Assembly: GCF_000819745.1 (NCBI RefSeq)
Contig: NZ_CDDA01000022.1
Coordinates: 53,951-117,950 of the forward strand
Length of the DNA stretch: 64,000 nt
Direction of reading: 5' to 3'
Origin: Aeromonas bestiarum
Lineage (GTDB): Bacteria > Pseudomonadota > Gammaproteobacteria > Enterobacterales > Aeromonadaceae
The notes below the pieces were generated by a model that worked only from the letters and a program-made list of their open reading frames with translations, did not search any database and had not been told where the DNA came from. Below are positions 8,938 through 17,861 of this stretch, piece after piece (within the stretch, counting starts at the first letter, position 1; every line of letters begins with the position of its first letter). A program made the translations under genes and the position numbers.

Positions 8938-9723
8938 ATGAAGACAAGGACAATTACAATGAAGAAAGCGCTCCTCGGCAGCCTGGTTTCGGCCGCCTTG
9001 CTGACCAGCTTCAATCTGAGTGCCGCCTCTGCCGGTCAGGCAGTGGACGCTCAAGCCGCCACCGACAATGCATCCAAAGTTTCCCAGCAGAAGATCGACA
9101 ACTACGCCGAGTCTGCCGAGTCTGCCCTGGCGCAGTACAAGGCCGCCTTGCGTCAGGTCGACAGTCTGCGCACCTACAACGAGCAAGTGGGCAAGATGGT
9201 CGACTCCCAGACCACAGAGCTGGCCTCGATGCAGCGCCAGATCGCCCAGATCGACCAGACCAGCACCGAAGTGGTGCCCCTGATGCTCAAGATGATCGAC
9301 TCCCTCGATCAGTTCGTCTCTCTGGATCTGCCGTTCCAGAAGGTCGAGCGGGAGGACCGCGTGGCGGCCCTGACCGATCTGATGAACAGGGCCGATGTCA
9401 CCATCTCCGAGAAATACCGCAAGATCCTGGAGGCCTACCAGATCGAGGAGGGCTTCAGCCGAACCATAGAGTCCTACAAGGCCAGCCTGGACAAGGCCGG
9501 CACCGAGAAGACCTATGAGTTCCTGCGCGTCGGCCGCATCGCCTTGCTCTACCAATCCCCGGATGGCAACGAGACCGGCATGTGGAACAAGAAGACCCGT
9601 CAATGGGAAGAGTTGCCCCAGGAGTATCGCAGTGCAGTAGAACAGGGCTTGCGTATCGCCAAGAAGCAGGCGCCCCCCGCGCTCATCAAGCTGCCGGTTC
9701 AAACTGCGGAGAAAGCATCATGA
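8938..9723 (+). CDS. DUF3450-family periplasmic protein of the TonB2 cluster
   Basis: A 261-residue protein with an N-terminal signal peptide (ALLGSLVSAALLTSFNLSAASA) and a predicted alpha-helical, coiled-coil-rich body (about residues 45-120, many Gln/Glu/Lys heptads). Proteins of this DUF3450 type stand first in exbB-exbD-tonB clusters of Vibrio, Shewanella and relatives. The role is unknown; a periplasmic partner of the TtpC-like protein is a reasonable inference. A second ATG at 8959 (MKKALLGS) is also preceded by AAGGA and could be the true start. The gene overlaps the next by four bases (ATGA), so the two are coupled. Confidence 0.85.
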   Translation: MKTRTITMKKALLGSLVSAALLTSFNLSAASAGQAVDAQAATDNASKVSQQKIDNYAESAESALAQYKAALRQVDSLRTYNEQVGKMVDSQTTELASMQRQIAQIDQTSTEVVPLMLKMIDSLDQFVSLDLPFQKVEREDRVAALTDLMNRADVTISEKYRKILEAYQIEEGFSRTIESYKASLDKAGTEKTYEFLRVGRIALLYQSPDGNETGMWNKKTRQWEELPQEYRSAVEQGLRIAKKQAPPALIKLPVQTAEKAS

Positions 9724-11093
9724 AAGGAATCAAACTTGCCATTGCCTCCCTGATCGCGGGAGCCACCCTGATCACCCTGCCGGTGACTGCCGCCGAGAAA
9801 CCGGTGGACTTGAACGCCCTGCTCAATCAGGTCAAGGCCGCCAGTACCAGCGAATCCCAGCTCAACAAGGAGCGGGAAGCCCGCTTCCTGGCAGACAAAA
9901 ACGAGCAAGGCGCCCTGCTGGCCAAGGCCAAGGCGGAGCTTGCCGCCGAAACCGCCAAGGGGGAGAAGCTCAAGGCCACCTTCGATGCCAATGACAAACA
10001 GCTGACAGAGCTGACCGACACCCTGCGCCAGCGTTCCGGCAACATGGGCGAGATGTTTGGCGTGCTACGCCAGTTTGCCGGCGAGTTCAAGGGGATCTTC
10101 AACGCCTCAGCCCGCCGGGTCGAACACCCGGAACAGGCGGCGCTGCTGACCCGACTGGCAGAAAGCAAGGAGCTGCCCTCCAGCGATGATCTGAGCGCCT
10201 TCTGGACCACCACCCTCAGCCGCATGGTCGATGGTGGCAAGGTGAGCCAGATACCGGCGACTGTGGTGTACGGCGAGGGCAACCAGGCCGAGAAGACGGT
10301 GACCCAGATAGGTGAGTTCAATACCGTCTCCGAGGGCAAGTACCTGACCTTCGTCCCGGAAACCGGCAAGTTCGAGCAGTTGCCCCGTCAGCCCGACAAG
10401 GGTGTGCTGGAGCCCATCGCCGAGTTTGAGCAGGGTGGCGGTGGCGTCAAGCCCATCTTCGTCGACCCGTCCCGCGGCGTGATCCTCTCCCTGCTGGTTC
10501 AATCCCCCACCTTCAAGGAGCGGGTCGATCAGGGTGGGGAAGTGGGTTACGTCATCATGGTGCTCGGCGTGCTCGGTACCCTGCTGGCCCTGTTCTGCGG
10601 CGCCCGCCTCTCCCTCATCGGCGGATCCATGCGCAAGCAGCTGAAATCCAATCAGATCATCAAGGGCAACCCCATAGGCGACATGCTGGGGGCTTACCAG
10701 AACCATCGTGGCGACAACATTGAGGATCTGGAATCCAAGCTCGACGAGATCATACTGCGCAACGTGCCCAAGTTCGAGAAGGGCATCAGCATCATCAAGC
10801 TGATCGCCTCGGTCGCGCCGCTGCTGGGTCTGCTCGGTACCGTAGTCGGGATGATAGCCACCTTCCAGGCCATCACATTGTTTGGTACCGGCGATCCCAA
10901 GCTGATGGCGGGCGGTATCTCCGAGGCCCTGGTCACCACCATGCAAGGTCTGGTCGTGGCGGTGCCCATGCTGTTCCTCTACACCATAGTGCAGACCCAG
11001 AGCCGCCGTCTCATCCAGATCCTGGAAGAGCAGAGCGCCGGTTTCGTCGCCCGCTATCAGGAAAATCTGCACGCCGCCAAGGCCGCAGCCTAA
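9720..11093 (+). CDS. TtpC-like MotA/TolQ/ExbB proton channel protein with long periplasmic N-domain
   Basis: Inner-membrane protein of 457 residues starting at the ATG overlapping the previous stop; an in-frame extension back to 9582 is rejected because it lies inside the preceding gene and precedes the signal peptide. Layout: signal peptide 1-23, coiled-coil periplasmic region (about 30-110), a further periplasmic domain to about 270, then three membrane helices (about 275-298, 360-386, 403-425) carrying the ExbB/TolQ motif PLLGLLGTVVGM. This is the architecture of TtpC, which in Vibrio TonB2 systems is required in addition to ExbB2, ExbD2 and TonB2. Confidence 0.9.
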   Translation: MKGIKLAIASLIAGATLITLPVTAAEKPVDLNALLNQVKAASTSESQLNKEREARFLADKNEQGALLAKAKAELAAETAKGEKLKATFDANDKQLTELTDTLRQRSGNMGEMFGVLRQFAGEFKGIFNASARRVEHPEQAALLTRLAESKELPSSDDLSAFWTTTLSRMVDGGKVSQIPATVVYGEGNQAEKTVTQIGEFNTVSEGKYLTFVPETGKFEQLPRQPDKGVLEPIAEFEQGGGGVKPIFVDPSRGVILSLLVQSPTFKERVDQGGEVGYVIMVLGVLGTLLALFCGARLSLIGGSMRKQLKSNQIIKGNPIGDMLGAYQNHRGDNIEDLESKLDEIILRNVPKFEKGISIIKLIASVAPLLGLLGTVVGMIATFQAITLFGTGDPKLMAGGISEALVTTMQGLVVAVPMLFLYTIVQTQSRRLIQILEEQSAGFVARYQENLHAAKAAA

Positions 11094-11103
11094 GGAGTCA
11101 CCC

Positions 11104-11631
11104 ATGTGGTTCTGGTTGATTGAAGAAGTCGAGTCGGTCCGCCGGTTTCTGGGATTGGGGGGCGACGTACTGGTCGCCCTGTTCTTCCTGACCCTGCTGA
11201 TGTGGGCCCTGCTGCTGGAACGCTGGTTCTACTTCATGACCGTCTATCCCAAGCAGGTGAAGCAGACCAAGGCCGCCTGGCTGGCCCGCAGCGACCACCT
11301 CTCCTGGTCCGCCAGGCAGATCCGGCGCGAGCTGGTCTCCCGGGTCGCCATGGCGGTGGACAAGGGAATGCCGGTCATCAAGGTACTGATCGCCCTCTGC
11401 CCGCTGATGGGGCTGCTGGGAACCGTGGTCGGCATGGTGCAGGTGTTTGACACTCTGGCCATCACGGGCACCGGCTCCCCCAGGGCGATGGCATCGGGCA
11501 TCTCAAAAGCGACGGTACCGACCATGGCGGGCATGATTGCCGCCCTTTCCGGCCTGTTTTTTGTCAACCAGCTCGATCACAAGGCCAAGCTGGCGGTCGA
11601 GAAGCTGGAAGACAACCTGAAACACGGTTGA
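11104..11631 (+). CDS. exbB: ExbB-type biopolymer transport protein
   Basis: Short ExbB homologue of 175 residues with three membrane helices (about 18-45, 95-120, 138-160) and the conserved PLMGLLGTVVGMVQVFD. It should form the pentameric proton channel with ExbD that energises TonB. The ATG follows a GGAG site 6 bases away, and the gene begins 10 bases after the TtpC-like gene. It is much shorter than E. coli ExbB (244 residues), as is usual for the ExbB2 subtype. Confidence 0.93.
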   Translation: MWFWLIEEVESVRRFLGLGGDVLVALFFLTLLMWALLLERWFYFMTVYPKQVKQTKAAWLARSDHLSWSARQIRRELVSRVAMAVDKGMPVIKVLIALCPLMGLLGTVVGMVQVFDTLAITGTGSPRAMASGISKATVPTMAGMIAALSGLFFVNQLDHKAKLAVEKLEDNLKHG

Positions 11632-11644
11632 TGCAGGATGCACT

Positions 11645-11672
11645 CCCCCGCCGGGCGCGAGCCTGGCGGGGG
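11645..11672 (+). other. Strong intra-operon hairpin between exbB and exbD
   Basis: CCCCCGCC at 11645-11652 pairs with GGCGGGGG at 11665-11672, and the loop adds further pairing around a GCGA tetraloop. There is no T run, so this looks like a processing or stabilising element, not a full terminator. It sits where ExbB (needed in excess) is followed by ExbD. Confidence 0.55.
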
Positions 11673-11698
11673 CACAGAACAAGCAAGGAGTTTTTGCC

Positions 11699-12106
11699 AT
11701 GAGAAAACGTCACAGCGACAGCAGTGCTGATGAGGCGGCCATCGATTTGACCCCCATGCTGGACATAGTGTTCATCATGCTGATCTTCTTCATCGTCACC
11801 ACCTCGTTCGTCAAGGAGTCCGGTGTGGAGATCAACCGCCCGAGCGCCAGCACGGCCGAGACGGTGAAGAAGGGGAACATCATGGTTGCGGTCCGTGAAA
11901 ACGGCCAGGTCTGGGTCGACAAGCGCATCGTCGAAGTGGGCGCAGTGCGCGCCAACATAGAGCGGCTGCGAGCCGAGAACCCGGAGAGCGCCGTGGTGAT
12001 CCAGGCCGATACCGAATCCCGTTCAGGTCTGGTGGTCCAGGTCATGGATCAGATCCGCATGGCCGGTGTCCAGAACATCTCCATCGCGGCGAGCAAGAGC
12101 AGCTGA
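11699..12106 (+). CDS. exbD: ExbD-type biopolymer transport protein
   Basis: ExbD homologue of 135 residues. One membrane helix (about 20-42) carries the conserved LTPMLDIVFIMLIFF, in which Asp22 is the proton-conducting residue of the family. The rest is a periplasmic domain that would touch TonB. It is preceded by AAGGAG at good spacing, and the next gene starts 16 bases after its stop. Confidence 0.95.
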   Translation: MRKRHSDSSADEAAIDLTPMLDIVFIMLIFFIVTTSFVKESGVEINRPSASTAETVKKGNIMVAVRENGQVWVDKRIVEVGAVRANIERLRAENPESAVVIQADTESRSGLVVQVMDQIRMAGVQNISIAASKSS

Positions 12107-12122
12107 TGCCGGAGCGAGCACC

Positions 12123-12758
12123 ATGAGATACCTGATATCGTTGGCTGTCTCCTGTGTGGTGGTGTTCTTCCTGTTTCTGGGAATGAACAAGCTCATCACA
12201 CCGGATCACCGGGAGTTGGTGGAATCCGAAGACGTCAGCATGACCGACTTCATTCGGGTTCGCCCTCAGGAGACACTGCAAGAGAGACAACGCGAGCTGC
12301 CCAAACCGCCACCTCCGAACCGGCCGCCTCCCCCTCCCGAGATGGAAGTGGCCAGCACGGACCGGCCGCAGATGGAGAGCTCGCCGATGGACATGCCCAA
12401 ACTCGACATCCCGGTCAACATAGGCGGCGGCAACGCCCTCGGTGCCTACAGTACCGGGGGCGGTGGTGGCGGCATGGGTGGCAACAACGGCGCCATCCCG
12501 ATGGCGACCTTCGAGCCCATGATGCCCCGCAAGGCGGCGCTGGCAGGACTCGCCTCCGGCAAGGTGCTGGTGGAGTTCACCGTCACCGAACGCGGCACCG
12601 TCAGCAACGTGCGGATCGTGAAAGAAGAACCCCGTAGCTATGACCTCGGCAAGGAGGCGCGCAAGACCATCGCCAAATGGACGTTCAAACCGGCCATGGT
12701 CGATGGCAAGGCGCAGGCCACCCGCATGCAGCAAGAAATCGAGTTTGCGGTCAACTAA
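12123..12758 (+). CDS. tonB: TonB-family energy transducer (TonB2-like)
   Basis: TonB protein of 211 residues. The ATG at 12123 opens an N-terminal membrane helix (residues about 4-20), followed by a Pro-rich linker (KPPPPNRPPPPPE), a Gly-rich stretch (about 105-125) and a C-terminal TonB domain with GKVLVEFTVTERGTVSNV and the YP-like region replaced by MVDGKAQATRM. An upstream in-frame extension lies inside exbD and is rejected. It spans the periplasm to pull on the plug of outer-membrane receptors, most plausibly the one at 6243. Length matches the shorter TonB2 class, not TonB1. Confidence 0.93.
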   Translation: MRYLISLAVSCVVVFFLFLGMNKLITPDHRELVESEDVSMTDFIRVRPQETLQERQRELPKPPPPNRPPPPPEMEVASTDRPQMESSPMDMPKLDIPVNIGGGNALGAYSTGGGGGGMGGNNGAIPMATFEPMMPRKAALAGLASGKVLVEFTVTERGTVSNVRIVKEEPRSYDLGKEARKTIAKWTFKPAMVDGKAQATRMQQEIEFAVN

Positions 12759-12769
12759 GGAAGGTGGCG

Positions 12770-14005
12770 ATGAAAAAGTTACATACCCTGATCCTCGCCC
12801 CGGTCGCCATGGCGGTGCTGCTTTGCACCGCCAGCTGGGCCGCCGAGCAACCTGCCCTCTCTGACCGCGCCTACCGCGCGGTCAACAAGGCACAGGCACT
12901 GATCACCGAGAAGAAATACGGCGAGGCCAATGCCAAGCTGCAGGAGGCGCTGTCCGGCGCCGGCGAGCGGGTCTACGACAAGGGGGTGATACTGCAGACC
13001 CTGGGCTTCGTGGCGGCGCAGCAGGAGAAGTACGGTCAGGCGACCAAGTACTTCGCCGATGCCATCGCCACCGGCGGCCTGCCACAACCCGTGGCCCAGC
13101 AGGTGCGCTACAACCTGGCCCAGCTCTACATGGCGGAGGGCAACTTCAAGGCCTCCATCAGCACCATGAACCAGTGGTTCGCGAGCCTGGGCAAGGACGA
13201 GAAGCCGACCCCGCACGCCTACATCACCCTGGCCAACGCCCATGTGCAGCTCAAGCAATATCGGGAAGCCATTCCGGCGGTGGACAATGCGATCAAGCTC
13301 TCCGCCGGCAAGGCACCTGAATCCTGGTATCTGCTCAAGATGGCGGCCCACTACGAGCTGAAACAGTACAAACCGGCCACCGAGGTGCTGACCGCTCTGG
13401 TCGACCGCTATCCGGAGAAGAAGAAGTACTGGACCCAGCTGTCGGCCATGCACATGCAGGCGGGCAACGATGGCAAGGCGCTGGCGGCGCTGGAAGCCGC
13501 CTACAACCTCGGCATGCTGACCGAGGCGGCCGAATTGCAGCGCCTCGCCAACTACCTGGCTTTCGCCGGCATTCCCCACCGCGCGGCACGCGTGATGGAG
13601 AAGGCGATGAAGGAGGGCTCCATAGAGAGCAACGCGGCCAACTACAAGGCGCTGGCCAACTACTGGCATCAGGCCAAGGAGCTGGATCCCGCCATCGATA
13701 CCCTGGCGAGATCCTACAAGCTGGCTCCGGACGCGGAACTGCAACTGAAGATGGCGCGCATGATGATCCAGAGCAAACGCTATCAGGATCTGGTGGCCCT
13801 GGCCGCCAAGCCTGCGGCCAATGCCAATGGTGAACAGCGCGCCGATCTCAAGTTCCTGACCGGGGTTGCCTATTTTGAGCAACAGAAGCCGAAGGAGGCG
13901 CTCAGCGCCTTCACCCAGGCCGCCCAGAATGGCAACGTCAGTGGCCGCGCCTCCCCCTGGATCAACTTCCTCAAGGAGCAAGGGGGCGGCGCCGTCACTC
14001 AATAA
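12770..14005 (+). CDS. TPR-repeat periplasmic protein of the TonB2 cluster
   Basis: A 411-residue protein beginning at the ATG at 12770 after AAGGAAGG. It has a signal peptide (to about residue 24, SWAAEQ) and helical tetratricopeptide-like repeats through the rest (for example YGQATKYFADAIATGG and YREAIPAVDNAIKL). Such proteins close exbB-exbD-tonB operons in Vibrio and Shewanella and are thought to scaffold periplasmic interactions. It is 12 bases from tonB, clearly the same operon. Exact partners cannot be told from sequence. Confidence 0.88.
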   Translation: MKKLHTLILAPVAMAVLLCTASWAAEQPALSDRAYRAVNKAQALITEKKYGEANAKLQEALSGAGERVYDKGVILQTLGFVAAQQEKYGQATKYFADAIATGGLPQPVAQQVRYNLAQLYMAEGNFKASISTMNQWFASLGKDEKPTPHAYITLANAHVQLKQYREAIPAVDNAIKLSAGKAPESWYLLKMAAHYELKQYKPATEVLTALVDRYPEKKKYWTQLSAMHMQAGNDGKALAALEAAYNLGMLTEAAELQRLANYLAFAGIPHRAARVMEKAMKEGSIESNAANYKALANYWHQAKELDPAIDTLARSYKLAPDAELQLKMARMMIQSKRYQDLVALAAKPAANANGEQRADLKFLTGVAYFEQQKPKEALSAFTQAAQNGNVSGRASPWINFLKEQGGGAVTQ

Positions 14006-14178
14006 ACAAGGCCCCGGCCTAGCGCAGCAGGGTGGCGCAGTCCCCCTAGAGGTGCGAACCGCGTGACGGCCCGGCCACCCGGCCTCGGCCATCACGTCAT
14101 GGCACCCGGCAAGGCGCCCTCCCCGCCCGTCGCAGATAACAAGGGGTTCGCCCCGCAGGTTGCCTTGGTGGCAATTGG

Positions 14179-14204
14179 CCGCTCTTCGGAGCGGTCTTTT
14201 TTAT
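14179..14204 (+). terminator. Terminator of the TonB2 operon
   Basis: Hairpin CCGCTC-TTCG-GAGCGG at 14179-14194 with a UUCG-type loop followed by TCTTTTTT. The 170 bases between the TPR stop codon and this hairpin hold no recognisable gene. Confidence 0.85.
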
Positions 14205-14226
14205 TCCCCTCTTTATATAATCCGCC

Positions 14227-14257
14227 ATAAAAAAATCCGGAGCCTGAGCTCCGGATT
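14227..14257 (-). terminator. Terminator of the chitinase gene
   Basis: A perfect 10-bp stem (AATCCGGAGC / GCTCCGGATT) with loop CTGA. On the minus strand it is followed by a run of seven T, placing it just after the chitinase stop. Confidence 0.85.
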
Positions 14258-14325
14258 GTCATGCCGCTTGCTGGTGCTGCCTTGCCACGAATGGCGTCGG
14301 CAGCCCAGACTCCATGCAGGGGTTA

Positions 14326-17300
14326 TCAGTAACTACATACCTGCTTCCAGCTGCCATCGGTGGCCTTGGGTTCGCTGCTGGTCCACCAGTTCGCCTGCCA
14401 TACCACCTTGTTGTTGGTCATGCGATCGCCGCCATTGGCGTGATCCCCTTGCGGCCAGCTCGGATAGGCCTTGTAGGCCGCCGGGTTGACGTTCTGGCTG
14501 CTGCAGGTGGCGCCGCCCGGATTCTCGCCGCCACCCGAGCCCAGTACGGCCTCCGGCAGGGTCGGGAACTCGGCCTTGAGCCCTATGGTCTGGCTGCCGC
14601 TGATGATGATGCGCATGCCGCTCGGCACGCCGGCGGCCGGCAGGTAGTAGGTCATGGCGACTTCAACCTCGGCGCCCGGTGCCAGGGTCTGCCAGCTCGG
14701 CAGCGTCATGGCGACCTTGTGGAAGTCCTTCTCGTTGGCGATGCCTTCGGAGTTGTCGTTGCCACCGCTCTCCACCACCTTGAGCCCCATACCGCTCTGA
14801 TCCGTGATGGTGTCAGAGGTGGAAGTGGGCATCAGGAACTCGATCCTGGCGCCGCCCGGGATGGTCTGGGTCGACTTGTTGACCAGCTTGAGTTTCGGGT
14901 TGATCGGGTAGTTGGAGTCCCCTTCCTTGAAGCCGGAGAGGCTCACGGCGATGTCGAGCTGGGCGCTCGGTGCCGCCAGATCGTTCTGCCTGGTGTTGTA
15001 CTTGGCTGCCTTGGCGAACTTCTCGTAAGCAAGGGTAGTCAGAGTGCTGCCCATGCCGTACTCGTTCTTGGCCGGATCGAAGGCGTAGTCGCCCGCCATC
15101 TCCCAGAACATGACGCCGCCCAGACCCCGCTTGATGATGTAGTCCAGCTTGTGACCCATGGACTCCTCATCTTCGGTGGAGAGGAACACCTTCTTCTCTG
15201 CGTTCCACAGCCAGGGCGCCTGCGCCTTGTCATCGTAGTAACGCACGTACTTGCCCTGCATCACGTGGGCCTGATTGTTGGGATCCAGACCCCAGGCCGT
15301 GCCGTAGCTCGGCAGAATCGTGATGCCGAGGCTGGCCGCGTTCTCCAGGTTCTTGGCATGCCACATGGGCACGGCGCCACCGCCTATCTCCTTGCCGTTC
15401 TTGTCCAGATCGTGCCAGATGTTGTCGATGCCGACCGCCCCGTTGCCGCACGGAATCGTGCTGCCACCCGTGCCGGGCTGACACTCGTTCTGGCTCGGCA
15501 GGGCCGCCTTGCCGCCCAGCCCGTTGCTGCCGCCGCTCACCCCCTGCCAGCCGCGGGTGTAGTAGGGCACACCCACGTTGATCTTGCCGGCCGCCAGGGC
15601 GCCACGGAAGTAGTGGGCAGACCAGGCCGCGTTCAGATAACCGATGCCGCCGAACTGGGCCTGGCTATAGACGCCCCAGTGGGAGAGCTCGGGATCGGCA
15701 TTGTTGTCGAACAGGGCGGCGTTGTGGCCGACGAAGTGGTTCCAGGCACCGTGGAAGTCATAGGTCATCAGGTTGACATAGTCGAGGTACTGGGTGACCT
15801 GAAAGTTCTCCATCCCGCGCAGCAGGTAGGCCGACGCCGGCGAGGCTATGGTCAGCATGTACTTGCGACCGTCCTCGGTGCCGGCATTGTCGAGCCGCGC
15901 CCGCAGGGTCTTCATCAGCACCTCGTAGTTGGCGAACAGCTTGGCCCGGCACTGGTTGGAGAGCGGGAAGTCGTTGGGGTTGCCCGCATCCTTCATGGAG
16001 GTGGGGTACTCGTAGTCCACGTCCACCCCATCGAAGCCGTACTGGCGAATGAAGCTCACCGCCGAGTCGGCAAAGGCGCTGATGCCGGCGGTATTGACCG
16101 AGCAGTCACCCTTGGTGGTGGCGGTGTAGAAGCCACGGGTATCGGCCCAGCCTCCCACCGAGATCAGGGTCTTCACGTCCGGATATTGCTTCTTGTACTT
16201 CGACAGCAGGTTGAAGTGGCCCTGATAGGCGAATTCCGGGTCCATTTCGGCGCCCGGCACCCCGTTCCAGGTCATCTTGGTGGCGGCGTCGTCCACCTTG
16301 ATCAGGTGGCTCTGCTCATCCACAGCCGCGAAGGCGTAGTTGATGTGGGTGATCTTGTCCCAGGGGATGTCGCTCACCAGGTAGGAGGGCAGACCGTTCT
16401 TGCCGGTACGCCAGGAGGTGAAGTAGCCGATGACCCGGCGAGCATGGTCATCCCCCATGCACTCGTAACCGTCCGGGCGATAGATCTGGCGGATGTCGCA
16501 GGAGAGGTTGCCACCTGTGGGCGGCAGGGCCGCCTCTTCCACCTGCACGTCGACCTGGGCCGACTCGCCGGTGAGGTTCTCCTTGTCGGTCGCCACCAGC
16601 TTGAGGCCGGCAGCGCCCTTGCTCTGGGGCGTCCAGCTCACCTGCCAGGGGGCGCTTGTGTCTTCACCCACCTTCTTGCCATCCACGTAGAGCTCGACCC
16701 TGGCCACGTCGTTGTTGGCATCGGTGACATTGCCACTGACCGCCACGCTGCGACCCAGGGTCACCTTGGCGCCGCTGGCCGGGCTGCTGATGCTCACCCT
16801 GGGCGCCTCAGGCGCCACCACGGCGTTGACGCTGAAACTGGCATCCGCCTCGCTCAGCAGCTTGCCATCCTTGTCCAGCCCACGAGATTTGAGTTGATGG
16901 GGGCCGACACCGGTAGCAACCCAGCTGGCCGACCAGGGGGATGCACTGCTCAAGGCGACCTGCTTGCCATCGACCAGATACTCCACCTTGACCAGGGCGT
17001 TGCTGTCGCCGCTCAGGGTCACAGCGAGCGCCACCGATGCGCCCTCGTTGAAAGCGCTACCAACGGCGGGCGAACTGATTGCCAGTCCGAGCGCCGGTGG
17101 TGGCACCTCGCCGCCATAGAGCTTCCAGGCATCGGCCCAGACCACTCCCACCCCGGGGGCGTAGTGATAGGGCGAGGCCCCGCACCAGCCGGAGTAGGGA
17201 AATTCTTTGCATTCGTAGAGGGAGCCTGCGTTGCTGACGACATCGCCAGCCTTGTAGGCGGTGCCGGCCTGATAGGCGGGATAAGACGCGGCTTGTGCCC

Positions 17301-17364
17301 AGGCGGGCATGGCAGCCAGGGCCACCAGCATGGCAAGCCTGCTGGGCCTAAAGGTCTGTTGCAT
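14326..17364 (-). CDS. Secreted multidomain GH18 chitinase
   Basis: Extracellular chitinase of 1012 residues that hydrolyses beta-1,4-GlcNAc polymers. The ATG at 17364 follows AAGGAAG. Domain order: signal peptide 1-25 (AQA|ASY), CBM5/12-type chitin-binding module about 26-85 (AGTAYKAGDVV, YSGWCG), two Ig-like domains about 90-185 and 190-285, GH18 catalytic domain about 305-760 with the motif FDGVDVDYEYP (catalytic Glu452), a beta-rich domain about 775-940 and a second Trp-rich chitin-binding-like module at the C-terminus (NKVVWQANWWTSSEPK). The signal peptide plus the family suggests type II secretion. It stands alone between its own terminator and a divergent promoter region shared with the nuclease gene. 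Confidence 0.96.
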   Translation of the reverse strand: MQQTFRPSRLAMLVALAAMPAWAQAASYPAYQAGTAYKAGDVVSNAGSLYECKEFPYSGWCGASPYHYAPGVGVVWADAWKLYGGEVPPPALGLAISSPAVGSAFNEGASVALAVTLSGDSNALVKVEYLVDGKQVALSSASPWSASWVATGVGPHQLKSRGLDKDGKLLSEADASFSVNAVVAPEAPRVSISSPASGAKVTLGRSVAVSGNVTDANNDVARVELYVDGKKVGEDTSAPWQVSWTPQSKGAAGLKLVATDKENLTGESAQVDVQVEEAALPPTGGNLSCDIRQIYRPDGYECMGDDHARRVIGYFTSWRTGKNGLPSYLVSDIPWDKITHINYAFAAVDEQSHLIKVDDAATKMTWNGVPGAEMDPEFAYQGHFNLLSKYKKQYPDVKTLISVGGWADTRGFYTATTKGDCSVNTAGISAFADSAVSFIRQYGFDGVDVDYEYPTSMKDAGNPNDFPLSNQCRAKLFANYEVLMKTLRARLDNAGTEDGRKYMLTIASPASAYLLRGMENFQVTQYLDYVNLMTYDFHGAWNHFVGHNAALFDNNADPELSHWGVYSQAQFGGIGYLNAAWSAHYFRGALAAGKINVGVPYYTRGWQGVSGGSNGLGGKAALPSQNECQPGTGGSTIPCGNGAVGIDNIWHDLDKNGKEIGGGAVPMWHAKNLENAASLGITILPSYGTAWGLDPNNQAHVMQGKYVRYYDDKAQAPWLWNAEKKVFLSTEDEESMGHKLDYIIKRGLGGVMFWEMAGDYAFDPAKNEYGMGSTLTTLAYEKFAKAAKYNTRQNDLAAPSAQLDIAVSLSGFKEGDSNYPINPKLKLVNKSTQTIPGGARIEFLMPTSTSDTITDQSGMGLKVVESGGNDNSEGIANEKDFHKVAMTLPSWQTLAPGAEVEVAMTYYLPAAGVPSGMRIIISGSQTIGLKAEFPTLPEAVLGSGGGENPGGATCSSQNVNPAAYKAYPSWPQGDHANGGDRMTNNKVVWQANWWTSSEPKATDGSWKQVCSY

Positions 17365-17861
17365 ATTGTTATCTTCCTTGTTTTATCTTGGCATTGGTCA
17401 CCAGGACAAAGAACAATCGCAACCTGCGTGATGGAGGGCAGACAACTGGCAATGGACCTGCCACAGACACCACCATCACCCCGGGAAGCCCCGCTATCTG
17501 GATCGACTGATCTTGAGACCGGAGGCATTGCGTCCCGGCCTCTCGGCCGGTTTGCCCTTTACCTGGGTTCCGTGAGGAACAAGCCGAGTATAGGAATCAA
17601 GCAGCCGAGTCTCAATCTTCATTCTCGAAGAAAAATATGTGGATGCCAGCCAGATCACAGTTTCCCGCTTTGGTTGAATTAATGATTTTGTCATTAATTT
17701 CATACTGTTAGCCAAGTCAAAAAAACCGAGATTGCCCTCATTTGCATCCCCGTAATGTGCGTTGGCTCACTGGTATGACATGCCGGAAATGTGACAATGC
17801 GCGCCCTTGGCCGATGAGCCAAGGCTATGGAAACACTGGCAAAAATAAAAAAGGAACCGTT
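17365..17861. promoter_or_regulatory. Divergent regulatory region between chitinase and extracellular nuclease
   Basis: About 500 bases without a convincing gene. It contains an AT-rich inverted repeat with 9-base arms (AATTAATGA / TCATTAATT at 17677-17699) that could be an operator serving either gene. A 73-codon open frame on the minus strand has no ribosome site and no recognisable features. Confidence 0.5.

Noticed and set aside
14314..17682. Plus-strand open frame of over 1100 codons
   Set aside because: It is the antisense shadow of the chitinase gene, with low-complexity His/Gly/Val composition.
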